A DNA stretch of 64,000 nt, taken from Vitellaria paradoxa (Eukaryota; Streptophyta; Magnoliopsida; Ericales; Sapotaceae). A program made the translations under genes and the position numbers. Below the pieces are notes generated by a model. The model worked only from the letters and a program-made list of their open reading frames with translations. It had not been told where the DNA came from and did not search any database. Below, piece by piece: positions 25,201 through 38,073 of this stretch. The DNA is taken from positions 39,828,419 to 39,892,418 of the forward strand of contig CM034239.1 in assembly GCA_019916065.1 (NCBI GenBank), in the 5' to 3' direction. How positions within the stretch are numbered: the stretch's first letter is position 1; the number at the start of each line of letters is the position of its first letter.

Positions 25201-28200
25201 TTCCGGTATCTCGCCAAAGTTTCTCCCAGTGTTGCTGCAAATTTCACAAAATCTTATCCAACGTATAAAAGAAAACAGATTATAGAAAAAAACACCAACC
25301 AAGATTATATATGATCTCCTTCTCATGTAAAACCAGTGCATTAACTAATTTTAAGTGATCAAATTTGGATTTAAAGCTTTAGATGAGCACGGCCATCTGC
25401 AGTTTCCTCCAGGATTGGGAATTTACAAGTCCTAACACATTAACCGTCTTGCATCAATAATGTTGGATTTTAAACCATCTTGTGTGCAATTTATTTTTAT
25501 AACAAGTACTAAAAACAAATTTATTACCTATATTTACATGAACATCATCATCAACTTTTACATAAAAATCTGCATCCCACAAAGCAACAGCAGTAGAAAA
25601 ATATGTCTTTGTCTTGGCAGACAGTTCAAGGTAGCCCTCAACGTGATCCTGCCCGTGTGATAGCAACAGAAAGTGAAAAATGAATTTATCCTTAATAGAG
25701 TGCAGCAGAACAGGCAATGATAACGTACAAGAGAGTTAATGAGAAGTGTTACCAGCCTCAAGAAATCTCCATGCTTTTTGTCCTCTGCTTCAATGGCTTT
25801 GTCTAGTATACCCCCAACCGTAGCACTGGTAATAGAGGCACAACAGATTATATCATTCAGCATGTCTAAAATTGCATGATCTTATAATCTATAAGGGCAT
25901 GATGGTAGGAAAAATTAATATGTATCAACTAAAGACATGGCGTATATGCATGGGATTAGAAGACACAGTCTCCAGTCAATTAAGACTATAGCATCATGAT
26001 GGGCATTGTCAAGTTATATATGCCATATCCACCTAAAATGGGAAAAATATTGCCACTAAGAAAGTTTTCATCTGTATCAAACAGCTAAGTAAGGTGCATT
26101 AGAATCTTACCCACGACCAATGACAAAGCGAATAATGACGCCCTTCTCTTCCTCCAGCTTCCTTCTTCTTTCACCTAGTTTCAAATTTTCATATTTTTTT
26201 AGAAGAACAGTCAATAAAAAGAAACCCTTAAAAACATATATAAGTTAACGGAGAACTAAAGCAGGAGATAAATCCATGCACCTTGTAGCATCCATGTAGC
26301 ACGAACCGAATCTCTCCTTTTTCGGCTGCTAAAAGCAGTATTTATTCCAACAACCATAAAATATCTTCTTTTCCCAGATGTGTTTGCTTTCTTCAGGTCT
26401 TCTGGTAGAGAAGAGCCACTGAGAATAGACTCCTGCGCTGCCCTTGCAGCAGCTAATTCCATCTCTAAATTTGAAATAGTTTTATCCAGTGATCTACGTT
26501 CAATACAGTACTTACTATAAGGTCCTCATCAAGATATTCAAAAGTCAGCTGAAAGGATACCATCAACACGGGATAAACTTAAATACACGGCACCAAGAAC
26601 ATACCGTACAGCATTATCAGTCTTAGGCACTTCCCCAAGAACGTCCCTAGTGTCACGCTTTACAACTTTCTGGTCCAACTAGAGGAAAATCAATTAAGAT
26701 CAGAACACAAAACAAATTATCACGCATGTAGAAAGCATGTACCAAGTGAATGCACAGTGGGATGATGACACAATGTCAAACAAGAGGATAAAGATACTGA
26801 CAGTTTTTGGATCACAACCCTCTGAAACTAACTTTAGTTGTTCAGCTTCTATTGCAGTTGTCCTTGTAATACTTCTAGATTCAGGCATTGCCCACAATCT
26901 GTTGAAGATAAATAATTTTTTTTTCTTTTTCGTCATCATAAAGACATCATTATTCCAAAATATAAATATATATACAAGTCTCAACTTATCTAAATAGCAT
27001 TTAATCCAATAACATTTCAAGTCAAAAACAATTTGGTGTTAATCAAAGCAAAATTGCAACAACTTTAGATTATAAGCTACTCATACGTGACATCAAAGAA
27101 GCTCCAGTTATGAAATCTAAATATGCCAGTATATGTTTTGTAATGCAACGTACGCTATCAATAAATGTGTTGAAGAACATATGGTCCTAATTCAACTCTA
27201 AGAAACAGCTTGCCCGATGAGGATGCTCAAGTCCTTATATATATATATATATATATGGAGAGTACAGTTTTCGCATCAAGGTGATGTGAGACTTTGCTCA
27301 CAAAGAAAATAGTATATGTCTAGGTAGTTCCCAGATGATAACTACATCATATTAAGGACGCTGGGATGCAGGTACTAGTAATGTAAATAGAGTACAGCAA
27401 ATCATAGCAGTTGTCTGGGGCATTGCCCCCAATTAACAAGGATATGGGCAGCAGAAGAGCTTCATCCAGTTTTTCATGGTCCACAGATGCAACAATTATA
27501 GCATCAAAAATTGATATGAACCCCTCAATAAATGATTAAGGATATGGCAGTAAACTGCCAATTTCAACCAGAAATTGCTATAGACAATGACAATTATTAA
27601 GCTTCAAGAGGAAATTGCATATGTTAAGGTTAAAACTCAAATGTTTTGAAGCCCATAGCCAAGATTCTGTTTTAGATCTATCCAACCCTTCTATGAAATA
27701 TCCTAAAATTATTACCAAAAGGTATGAGAAAGTGAAGGGACAAAAACAACACAGCAGCAAAAAAACCACATGACATAAAATAATGGAAACTACAAACAAA
27801 TCGCCTTCAGATGTCCTAAACATCAGAAGTCCTGGAGAAAAAAAGTCACTGCCACACAATTCTCTTAAATGGAAGAAGGGAAAGGGAGGGAAAATGGGGG
27901 AAAATGGAGCGAAAATATGTTGAATTTACTCTATGATTTTCTCTTCCTTCTCTCTCCAAACCCAACAACCAAACAAGGAGAGGGAAGAAAATTATTATTT
28001 TCTCTTCTTTCTCACTTCTCATATAGTTCTCCCCAAACATAACAGAGCTGACTAGAACAACCAACAGTGTATGCAAAAAATTTAAGAACCAGTCTGATTT
28101 AGAACTTGGATGAAAAGAGGAGAGCCAAAGACCTTCTAAACTCGTAGAGATGGTTCATACCCATTTTTCACACAATAATAATAATAATAATAATTTAAAA

Positions 28201-28409
28201 AACAAGAATTAAGCTCCATGATAAGTAAGAAGAAACGGTAACAAATAAAAATTAATAAAATTTGAATTGAAGAATATATATATATATATATATATATACC
28301 TGCTAGTGACTAGTATTCCAGCGCAGAAACTGCTTATACAAAACAAAATGGTCCATTTTTTAGATACAACACTCCTCGAAGGTTGCTCTCCTCTGCTCTT
28401 CACGGACAT
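22278..28409 (-). CDS. Probable beta-1,3-galactosyltransferase (GT31, DUF4094)
   Basis: Type II Golgi enzyme that would transfer galactose from UDP-galactose in a beta-1,3 linkage, as in arabinogalactan-protein or N-glycan assembly. Minus-strand exons: 28300-28409, 26802-26898, 26605-26678, 26282-26493, 26111-26174, 25753-25825, 25528-25648, 25147-25234, 24927-25052, 24695-24804 and 22278-22426. They join in frame to 407 residues, close to Arabidopsis homologues. Residues 1-19 are a basic N-terminus ([13 protein letters not shown]) and about 20-36 a membrane anchor. The DUF4094 region follows ([16 protein letters not shown]). The catalytic domain includes [19 protein letters not shown], the DxD metal/sugar-nucleotide motif at Asp243-245 ([10 protein letters not shown]), [18 protein letters not shown] and a Cys-rich C-terminus. 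Exon 2 ends at a weaker donor (gtcagt). The last intron is 2.27 kb and carries inserted repeats. Isoform and acceptor sugar cannot be set from sequence. Confidence 0.95.
23199..23753. mobile_element. TIR element in the last galactosyltransferase intron
   Basis: The ends are GGGATGTCAA and its near-perfect complement TTGACATTCC, flanked by TA on both sides. Just inside are blocks of the atccccatccccgacaggac type and, inverted, of the gacagggacgagaaaaac type. No transposase is present. A related structure lies at 51311-51988. TA flanks suggest a Tc1/mariner-like target, but the class is uncertain. Confidence 0.6.
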
Positions 28410-28604
28410 TTTCGTGAAAATTCCCTTCTACCTCACTGAAACAAGAACTTTATCAGCGAAAACCCATATGCAAAACCGAGAAAACGAACCCCATCGAAGA
28501 GACCCAGAAACAGACGAAGCTCCCCCAGTGCTCAGAATTCAAAAACAGAATCAATTCCAAAGTGAGCTCTTTGGACCAAATTTTGAGGATGATAGCGTGA
28601 GATG

Positions 28605-28654
<50 letters not shown>

Positions 28655-28700
28655 GTGCTAGAAAGAGAAAGAGTGCTCTGTTTTTACTTCTAATTTGTTC
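28410..28700 (-). promoter_or_regulatory. Galactosyltransferase leader/promoter with TA-GA repeat
   Basis: Upstream of the start codon, bases 28602-28652 hold a (TA)n tract followed by a (GA)n tract (CT on the transcribed strand). CT-rich tracts are common in plant leaders. No TATA box can be separated from the TA repeat. Confidence 0.45.
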
Positions 28701-30203
28701 GCTTCTTTATCCTTTGCTTTTGTTCCTCTTAAACTCTGCCCATAAACTCTCTCTCTCTCTCGATTCTGTCCCGATACACTTTGCAGGGAAGGGACGTCAA
28801 ACAGAAGTGAGGAGACCCAATAACTACCCTCTTCTTTACACCACATTTACCAAACTGTCCCTTTCGGAGACCAGTCTACTAACGTGGTTTTGCAAAATAA
28901 CCTAAATACCCTTTCGCACTGAGTAGTTGGTAAACAATTAATCATTAAATGGTCGGCGGATAAGTCATATTAGTTTAAAAAACTTATTTGATTTCAAAAA
29001 CACGTTAAAAGAAAGTATTGTGAAAATTAATCTGAGTTTTGAAGTTCAAAAAAAAATTTATAACTATACCTTCAAAAAATAATTTTGAAAAGATTAAATA
29101 TTATAAAAAAATAATATAAAAGTATAAATATTCAATTTAGTTCCATATTGAAATGTAAAAAAAAAAAGTAAAATTTAACGAAGCATGCCTTTTTTTTGGG
29201 TATTATATGAATGTCTTGTCCAATTTTGTTTTTTTTTAATACATTTTTAGTACGCTATTAGTCTCTTTTAACATAATTGTAAAAAAAAAATTAAAACTAA
29301 AAAACACAAAAAATAAAACTAGCTACTTATGAGTATTTTTGTTCAATATTTTGTAAAATATGTAAATAACATACCCAAAAGGCACATAAAATTAAAATTA
29401 AATTAATTTTTTATTAAAAAATTCATATAAGTCAAAAATATATATATATATATATATAAATTTTACAATAACCAAAGAATAAAATAAAATAAAACTTTTC
29501 AACCAAGGAAGATTATTAAATTTACCTTCATTAATTTTATGATTAAGAGGAAAGATTATTAGTTTAATAAATTTTCTCATTTTAGTTTATATTTTTTCTA
29601 CTAATTTTTTAAGTTATCAATAATTATATATGTATGTATGTGTTCACATATAATGGATTTAATTAAGCACTCAAGCAACAACAACTACCCCTATTGCTAA
29701 AATTATGATAATGCCTGTCATTTTCACTCACCATGTGAAGGTTTGAATAATCCTTACCCGTTTTTTTATAAATTTATTGATCTTCTGTTCTATTAGTTTT
29801 TAATTCACTGACATATGTAAATTGTCGGACGATTGGTCTTCTTTTACGGCCCGCCTTATTGTATGCCACTTATTATTATTATTATTATAAATTATACAAA
29901 ATCTATTATTTGCATCACCCAAGGTTAAAAGCGGTAAAATGATGTGACTAATTTCGATCAAATAATTTTTAATAAGATAATTTTACAATTTTAAGAAGAA
30001 TTAATACAAATATTGTGTTAAAAGATGGTTTTACAAATAATCACACCAGTTACAATTTTTTTTTATAATTTGAGTAAATTTTACATTGTTTTCGTGAGTT
30101 TTACCTAAAATTTTATTTTTTTAATTGTTTTTGTAATAGTGAAGGTCATGAGTTTTTAATTAGTTGTAATTCTCATTCAATGACCAATGAGAACGTTAAA
30201 CCC
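28701..30203. other. AT-rich intergenic DNA
   Basis: Homopolymer runs and TA/TTA microsatellites. No gene or clear repeat structure was seen. Confidence 0.5.
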
Positions 30204-30206
30204 TTA

Positions 30207-30620
30207 GGGCGTGTTTGTTTGAGGGATTGGATGATGGGGGATAAGTAATACTGTGGGGTCCACAGATGGGATTGGATAAAAGATGGGATTGGATAAAAGA
30301 TGGGATTAATTTTTTATGTGGGATTATTTTTTTGGTGTTTGGTTGGTGGGATATAAAGTGGGATAAAAGATGTGATATGGTATGTGACGTGATAGGAAAT
30401 AATTTTGGACCTTTGGATCTTGGCGAGAAACAAATCCGGAGATGAGGTATTAATAATACCACAAAAAGTTGGGATTGCTCATCTGGGCATTTGCCGGATT
30501 GCCACTCCAATCCGTGGGACCCACGGAGTAAACAAAAAACCAAACAAACATTTCACATAGGTGGGTCCCACGGACTGCCAATCCAATCCCCCATCCCTCA
30601 TCCACCAAACAAACACAGCC
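30207..30620. mobile_element. Tourist-like MITE (PIF/Harbinger type)
   Basis: Ends GGGCGTGTTTGTTTG and CAAACAAACACAGCC form a terminal inverted repeat that extends inward (ggattggatgatgggggat against atcccccatccct). The element is flanked on both sides by TTA (30204-30206 and 30621-30623), the usual PIF/Harbinger target. An internal unit, gatgggattggataaaa, is directly duplicated near 30265-30302. It is 414 bp with no coding capacity. Confidence 0.75.
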
Positions 30621-30623
30621 TTA

Positions 30624-33600
30624 GGGATCATTTAGTTTATATTTTTTTTTTGTCTTTTATTTTTATTTTTTATTTTTTGTTTTGATCTCATTTTTCATTT
30701 TGTACCTTTGAAAATAAGGAAAATAGCTCAGAATTCATTTGGTTATTTGTGTTTTCAAAATTTATTTTCGAAAACTGAAAATGAGTTTACACATGAAATG
30801 AAAAATGATAAAAATCATTTTGAGAGTTTTTAACAAAAAAAAAATAAAGAAAATCTCAAAATAAGGAAAATAGAGTATTTTTTGTTTTCTCGTTTTGAGT
30901 TTCTAACACATAAAATGAAAACAGAAAATGGAAACAAAAAAAGTAAATCAAATGCCACCTTAATTGTTACAAAACAAAATTAATGTCTTTTAATAAAAAT
31001 TTTAAGTAAAAGTAAGGTTGCAAAGAGAAAAAATTTTATTAAATTTTTCTAAAGAATTTTGGCACCAAAATTTTTGATTATCCATTAAAAAAGTAAAAAA
31101 AAAAATTGTTAGAAACATACGTAAAAGCTCCCCAACAATATTAACTTTTACTTAAAAAAACTTTACGAGTTCAACAAAAGTATACCTCCAAACAACCAAA
31201 ATTAATTTTTTTTTTCCGAGCACCAAATTGACTTATTAACTCAAAACTTAATGGTTAATGGGATATTGAAAAGGTAAACACTTGCATGGGCCGCCTTCCT
31301 GTAGACAAATTTTTAATAATTGGGGTTGACTGCAATCATATGGTACCATGTTAGCCACCCTGAGAGTGTGTTAGGTCAATGGTAATTTAATCACTACCTT
31401 AGTTTTAAAAAATAAATAAATAAATAATTGAGGGTCAAGTGAGATGACCTTACACATATAAATTGCATGCAATTAACAAGCAAGTGTTAACCACTAGATC
31501 TTGATGACAACAAAGTAGACACTAATTTGATATTTTTAAGTTTTTCACATAAAATCCTAGTATTCCACACTTACAGCTAAAATTAAAAATAGTATATAGT
31601 CATGCTTTTGTTTAAAAGGCTATAATTGCACTTATAAATATGCAATAGTATTTATTGAAGGGTAGGAATATTCGTAATCTTTAGTAGCCTCTCCTACTTT
31701 GTAATAACTTTAATGAAAAGAAGTAATGTAGGGTAGGAGAAATTAACGAAAGAATGCCTTTATCATTACTTTTTATTGAAATTTGTAATTATATATACAT
31801 ATATCTTGTAAATTTTGATTATATATCTAATTTTTTTATAGTTTAACTTTAGTATATTATTAATAAAAAGAATTTCTTCCTAAACAACTCACTATAACAT
31901 GACACGCCATTGAATCGTAGTTTAATAAGATTGTAAAAAAATAATTATGACATGTATCTTGCTTTGAAATATGCTTGTGTGAAACAAATAACGTATTAAA
32001 ATTAAACTCTTTTCTTTAATATTTATCAATTACCCACAATTTAAAAGTTATGCTCGAAATTTTGAAAAATAATATTTAAATAACTTCACTTTTGATTTTG
32101 TAATTATAAAGCAGTGATGAGTATTAGTTGGTTTGATCCGATTTCAGAGTTATAAGAATCAAACCCAATTAATTACAATTTTCGTAAAATAAAACTGAAC
32201 TTGTCAAACAAGAGTAGTAAATTATTTGATTTGGCTTATGAGATATTTTGGTTGATAATTCAGTCAGTACAATTTTAATATATAATTTTAATATATTTAT
32301 ATTTTATCAATATATATTTTGTATACATATTTTGTCATACAAACACTATTATTTAGTTTGTAGAAGCTTTAATCTAGGAAGCATGAAAAGGTTATACTGA
32401 TTACTCCAGTTAAAAAGGCTATAAGTGCACTTGTAAATATAGAGTGATTATAACACCAATTATGGCTTTTGTGGTTGTGGAGGTAATTTTCAGGTACTGT
32501 GGGTGGGATGAGGAAGTCTTACCCATATTTCAAAGCCTTCCATCATTTAGGAGACATTGCTTAAAATGCCGGATCACAAATTGGCTTCTATGAACCCAAC
32601 AACAAAAATTTGCATCTTATGCTTTTAAGCAACCAATGGACGAATCCCACCAACATGTGATTCATACATTTAGTTGGTTTTTTAATTATTTAAGAAACTA
32701 AAATTTTTAATTATTTTTTAAAATACATGCAAACAGACTTCACTGGTAAAAAATTAACTTTTTGGTATTTTGCACAAAATGAAAAATATATTCTGCCAAA
32801 ACCACAAATATAATCTCATAGGTACTTTTTTTTTTTTTTTTTTGCGCATAAAAAATAAAAAATTAAAAATTAAAATTTTCAATGCAAAAAATAAAAAAGT
32901 TAACTTTTTTAAGCTAATTTTTTAAACTTTTAAATAAAACTTTAATTGAACAATGTTGTTATACAATATCAAGAACTTAAACCATTAACTTATGGTAGTT
33001 TGATATCATATCCAACCTAACTAGATGCGTCCTTACACATGACTAATGGAAATACAAAAGAGAGAAATAGTAAAAGGACAACCCTAATGAAAGATTGGAG
33101 GAATCTAGACAAAAGTATCGTAACATGAAAACAAAATAAATTTAAAAATTAAACCATGTTGGTTTATTGGAATTCTTGCGAAAAAGATAAAAAATTTGCA
33201 CCATGTCTAATTCAAAATATGAAATATGTTTTTCTGAAGAGCTTACTCAAATTTAGGCCGAATATACCATGGCAATGAAATGATAATGAAAAATTCAACT
33301 AAATGATTTGAATTCGAATGCATGTATTTATATACTTCTTTTCTTTTTTTTTAAGTAGTTTTATTTATTTGTGTTATTTTGTATGATTTCACCATTACTA
33401 CACTTTTCAAAATCTCTAACATTATTGTATTTGAATCTAACGTTTTAAAAAAAAAAAAAAAAAAATTAGAGAGTTTGAAAATGTCAAAGTGAATACTTCA
33501 AAAAATGTTAATATAAACTTATTTAGAAATGTCTATTTTCATTTTGTTATTATTTTTTAACTCAATTAAGGGCCTATTTGGAGGATACATTTTTGTTAAT

Positions 33601-33789
33601 TTTTGGCAATTTTTAACTATAAATTAATACGTTTTTTTTTTTTTTTTTTGTGTGTGCTGGGTGAAAATTTATAAATATTAGAAAAAATAAAAAAAATTAG
33701 TAAAAGTTTGAAAAAGTTGACAATTTTGCGTGTAGGAAGAAAGTTACATGTTTGATAAATTTTGATAGAAAAAGTTAAAAAAAAAAATT
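30624..33789. other. AT-rich intergenic DNA
   Basis: No gene is recognisable. Around 30630-30960 is a degenerate stretch with inverted-looking ends (tttagtttat.. and ..aagtaaatcaaatgcc) that may be another MITE. The rest is low-complexity A/T sequence. Confidence 0.5.
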
Positions 33790-33948
33790 CAGGAGGTGTT
33801 TGGAGGCTCAAAAGAACTCAAACAAATTAAAAAATTGAAGTTGATGTGATGTAAAAATGATATGTAATATATTTTGATCAAAGGAATTTAAAAACTTTTG
33901 AAATTTTTTAAAATATTTTGAATTTTTTTGAATTGCCAAATGCCTTCT
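33790..33948 (-). repeat. MITE family 2, copy b
   Basis: Starts aggaggtgtttggaggc and ends ttgccaaatgcctt. The inverted interior contains gatgtgatgtaaaaatgata, the complement of the family-2 atatca..tttacatcac block. Confidence 0.45.
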
Positions 33949-33993
33949 TAGTAAGTTAAGATTTTTGATATTTTATCGAACAGAACTTAAACA

Positions 33994-34154
33994 TAGGGCC
34001 CGTTTGGTTTGTAAATTTTTGCTGAAAATCTCTATAAATTTCTGTTAACTTTATATCACATCAATTTTTTTCTCTCACTGCACGCATTACGAATTCTCTC
34101 CAAATCACAATTTATCTCAATTTATCTCATTTTTTTTATTCCAAACAAACCCTA
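33994..34154 (+). repeat. MITE family 1, copy d
   Basis: The ends TAGGGCCCGTTTGGTTTG and CCAAACAAACCCTA form a clear terminal inverted repeat. The interior holds ctctcactgcacgcattacg and tttatctcaatttatctca blocks shared with copies a and b. This is the best-bounded copy of the family. Confidence 0.75.
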
Positions 34155-34365
34155 TAATCCAAAACAAAATACAATTCGTTTATCTATTTATCTTAAAAAA
34201 AAAAAAAAAAAAACTAGTTCAAAAACACGCGTAGAATTAAAAATTCTGTGGAAACGATAAGACTAGTGGAAAGAGTAAATAAGGTGCCCAATAACAAGCC
34301 CCAAGGGGCCAGGGCCATTAAATTAGTCTGACTAAAGCGTTAAGACAAGTACGATTGGTTAACGG

Positions 34366-35110
34366 CACGTGATAGGACAGCCAGTCCGAATTGAGGGGAT
34401 CAAGGGAGTTACAATAAAAAAAATTCACTGCAGTAAATGAACGACTGATATCTTTTATATTTTAATGAGTTATGGTATTTTATAATTTATATTGATTGTG
34501 TTCTATTTAAATTTTTTAAATTTTTATTTTTTAAAAAAAATAATTTTAATTACATTAAATTAAGATTATTAAATTAAAGAGTTGTTTGGCCTCTAATCAA
34601 AATTTACTAAAAATTACAAAGAATTTATATTTTCTTCTAATTAAATTTTACTACATATCACCTTTATATCAAATTTTTATATTTTTACTATACTTTTTAC
34701 CTAATTTTTTTCTAATCAAACACTTCTAAATTATAAAAGATCTCAATTCTTCATTCTCAACTGTAACACCTAGATTTTTTCACTGTCGTCACTGAAACCC
34801 CCGATTTGAGTGGTATGAAAACGCACGTGATGGGATCTGGCAGGATACACGTGTCAATGGTTGGTTTGGTGAGTCCCATGAGAAGCACCTTACCGTGTTC
34901 ATTAATCCAGTAACAGTCTCCATTCTGTCCCACGTGGATGCTGCAAATGTCTGAAACGATTTCAGAGGCTGCGGGTCCCATCTCACGAGCGACCCTGACA
35001 CGTGCATGATGTGGCGAGCCCATCCTTTCCGTCAAACTTTTCATGAGTCTCAACCAACTCAGGACGGCCATCCCGCTGCAATCGGATTTGGCGGCAATCC
35101 ATGCGTACGG
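34366..35110. promoter_or_regulatory. GC-rich island with five CACGTG (G-box/ABRE) palindromes
   Basis: CACGTG occurs at 34366, 34824, 34848 (ACACGTGTC), 34931 (CCACGTGG) and 34999. The stretch 34765-35110 is much less AT-rich than its surroundings and is open for about 100 codons on the minus strand (34757-35071) with no recognised protein. In plants CACGTG is the core bound by bZIP and bHLH regulators in ABA- and light-responsive promoters. No gene is recognised within several kilobases on either side, so what it would control is unclear. A family-2 MITE (34580-34727) sits between the first and second palindromes. Confidence 0.4.
34580..34727 (+). repeat. MITE family 2, copy c
   Basis: Starts agttgtttggcctctaatc and ends ctaatcaaacacttct, with the internal block actacatatcacctttatat. 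No coding capacity. Confidence 0.5.
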
Positions 35111-37469
35111 ATTATTGAGTTAAAATTTAACGTTTAAAAATATTTATATCTTTTTATGTTAAAAATAAATTTATATATCTAAATCGTGAAATTTTAATCT
35201 AACAATATTCTATCTTATTATATGAGGGCGGATACCAATATTAGTCTCTCCTTTTCATTGCGATCCAGGCAGTAATTTTTTTTTAATTTGACAAAAACAT
35301 AATATTATTATGTAACTAAAATTCTTAATTAAAAATATTAATTTTTTAATTAACATTTTTAGAATAAAATTATATTTTTAATAAAAATCTCAATCAAATT
35401 TTCTAACTTTTTTTTATTTAAATTTTTTTCTTATAGCGTATCGCAATTTGTCTATCACATATAAAAAAGATTTCTTTATTTCTTTTTTCTCTATTTTATA
35501 ATCTACGTAATATTCTTTAGAGTCAAATATTTTTAAAAATGCCAAGTTCTAGAAATAGTCACACCCCTTTATTAGTTTATTATTAATAACTTTAAAATTA
35601 TTATGTAATTAATTAAAATAAATTAAGATAATTCGTATAAAGTTTGAAAATTACATTAATCAAATATTTTTTTGTCAATTAAGTCTAATGTATTAAATTA
35701 TATATATATTAATTATATAACTATTAAAAAGGTATAAATTATATCAGATATTAATCAATGACAAGCGTTTGGGTGTATGGATAATCAAGGGTGTTTGAAG
35801 ATTTCTTTTGGTTTTTGATTTTCTATGCGCTAATAAATAATGTTCGCATTTATTTTTGAAAATTATATTAATAATATATTAAAATTTATTTCAACAATCT
35901 TAAGACAATGAATTATAACTTTTGGATAATTAAATCATGTAAACAAGGCAGGATGAGAAATCTTTGCACGATCATGCCATTGATGAACACAAGCAACATG
36001 CAATATTAATGTTCTTACAAAGTTAATTAAAAAAATATATAAAATTATAAACTTGCAATATTTTTATAATAAAAATCTTGAATTAGATCAATTGTAATGC
36101 TAAACACTATAGGTCACTCAGATTAAAGTTACATTCACTAGATACTTCTGGTTTATCGGATGATAACTTCTCAGTTACAATAATTTCCACTATAAATAAA
36201 TGGAAGCAACTGCCATACTCCAATTTTTCGATGGTGTAAGAATGCATAATAGTGTATGCTAAATAACAAAAGTAAATGTTAAGCTAAAGGTGAGTCTGAG
36301 ATGATATAGACAAATAGTTATATAATATTTGGATTTCAAGACCATCACTATGGTACATCCCACACATATATCAAATTAAAGTCTACAAAGAAAATATTTT
36401 GACAATATAAGTCACTACATTAGTCCAAGTAATACAAAGGAGTTCATGTAAATAAGTATCTAATAAAAATACCTATAATGGTACAAGTAAGTGACGTGAC
36501 AATCCAATTAATCAGTCTTACATGACTTGTCCTTTATCAATACCGAATAGGTAACCTGAAATATTATTTAATGAGTTACTGAAATTTAATAATTAAGTTT
36601 GTTAAAGTATTTAAGTGGTGTAAGCATGTTACTACACTACATAGGTGAGTCCATACAGTGATTATAACTAGATGGCATGAAGACAATGCAACAATTAGGA
36701 AATACAGCGGTCAATACTAAGAGTTTAAATAAATGAAGCTACCACTTTCAAAATAGAACAATATTCATCTAGCAGCATTATAATTATGTTCATAGTGCTT
36801 TAGCAGAGTTCTCATTAAATTGGAGTGTACAAAAAATCATCCTTAACCTCCCATCTAACACCATCCTTGGAAATTAATACATTCCAATGATCACATATAT
36901 GATAGTATGCTAGTCCAAAAGTCCATCATAATCCAACATGTATAACGTATTTTCAAGAGTTACCTATATTTATAAATTGAGAATTACGAATTCATAACTC
37001 AAATAACACCTTTTTAAGGACAGACCTCCCAAATCACAGGATTATGCAAAATCGATCAATATCTAAATATATGATCATACCACGAGGGGAACCACTCCTA
37101 AATAAATCAACAACTAAGTTTACATGTCTAAGATTTAATATAGATTTGTAGAAGAAAATGAAAAGTAAACAAAATGGTAGTAATGTAAAATGAAATGAAA
37201 ATGTCAATTTTATTTTATTTTCTTATTGAGTTAGAAAAATATGACTAAAATGGATAGATATTTATCAACAAGATTTAATTTTTATTTAATTAAGTATATA
37301 AAAATTACACAAATTATAAATTTTATTTTTCTTTCATTTTTTTCTTTCCTTTCAAAAATCCATATTCCAAAGATAGCATTATTTTTCATATCAAAAATAG
37401 GGCAGCTGCGCGGGCACATTTTGCATACAACATCTACTTATCAAAGTTGTACTAGAGTAACGTAATGTA

Positions 37470-37610
37470 ATGGTGTTTGAAATAAAAAAAAATAAAATAA
37501 AATAATTTAAGATAATTTGTGATTTCTTAATTTATATAATGAAATAAAAAGTAAATAATTTTTAAAAATTTTTAAAATTTTTTAATATTTTACATCACGC
37601 TAAACAAATA
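37470..37610 (-). repeat. MITE family 1, copy e
   Basis: Starts tggtgtttgaaataaa and ends acatcacgctaaacaaat. Read on the minus strand it parallels the copy at 47479 (tttgtttagcg.gatgtaaaa, then ttatttactttttat). Confidence 0.6.
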
Positions 37611-38034
37611 TGTAATGTGCTAATTAAAGATGGACAGACAGGCCGTATTATAAGTATTACCTCGTGCGTGTCTCATTCTGGCAGGTATTTTCTTAAATTA
37701 ATAAATTATTTTCAAAAAGAACAATATTGTTGAAAGTACTGAATTACCTCATAAAGCGAATAAAAACAATTGTACATGGGATAAATTTTTAGCTTTTCCT
37801 TATTAGTTTAATCAATTGGTCGGTTTGAAGCGCATCAAATGGGTCACAGAACAACCAGACGTCCGCAAAGGAAAAATTACAGAATAAAAAATTGATCAAT
37901 TTTCAATTATATTTATGTTATCGCTGCAAATCAGGGTAAGGCGAGCATCAATCTTGCTTTGAGATTGAGATTGTGCTCCAATTTCAAAAAATACTCTTAT
38001 TATTATTATTATTTTTTACATTCCGTGTGACAGA

Positions 38035-38073
<39 letters not shown>

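Noticed and set aside
28267..28905. 212-codon plus-strand open frame antisense to the galactosyltransferase start
   Set aside because: It runs through TA and GA simple repeats and the opposite strand of exon 1. There is no family resemblance.
34757..35071. 104-codon minus-strand frame in the CACGTG island
   Set aside because: A second minus-strand frame is also open over much of it and no family is recognised, so composition explains it as well as coding does. Kept only as part of the island finding.
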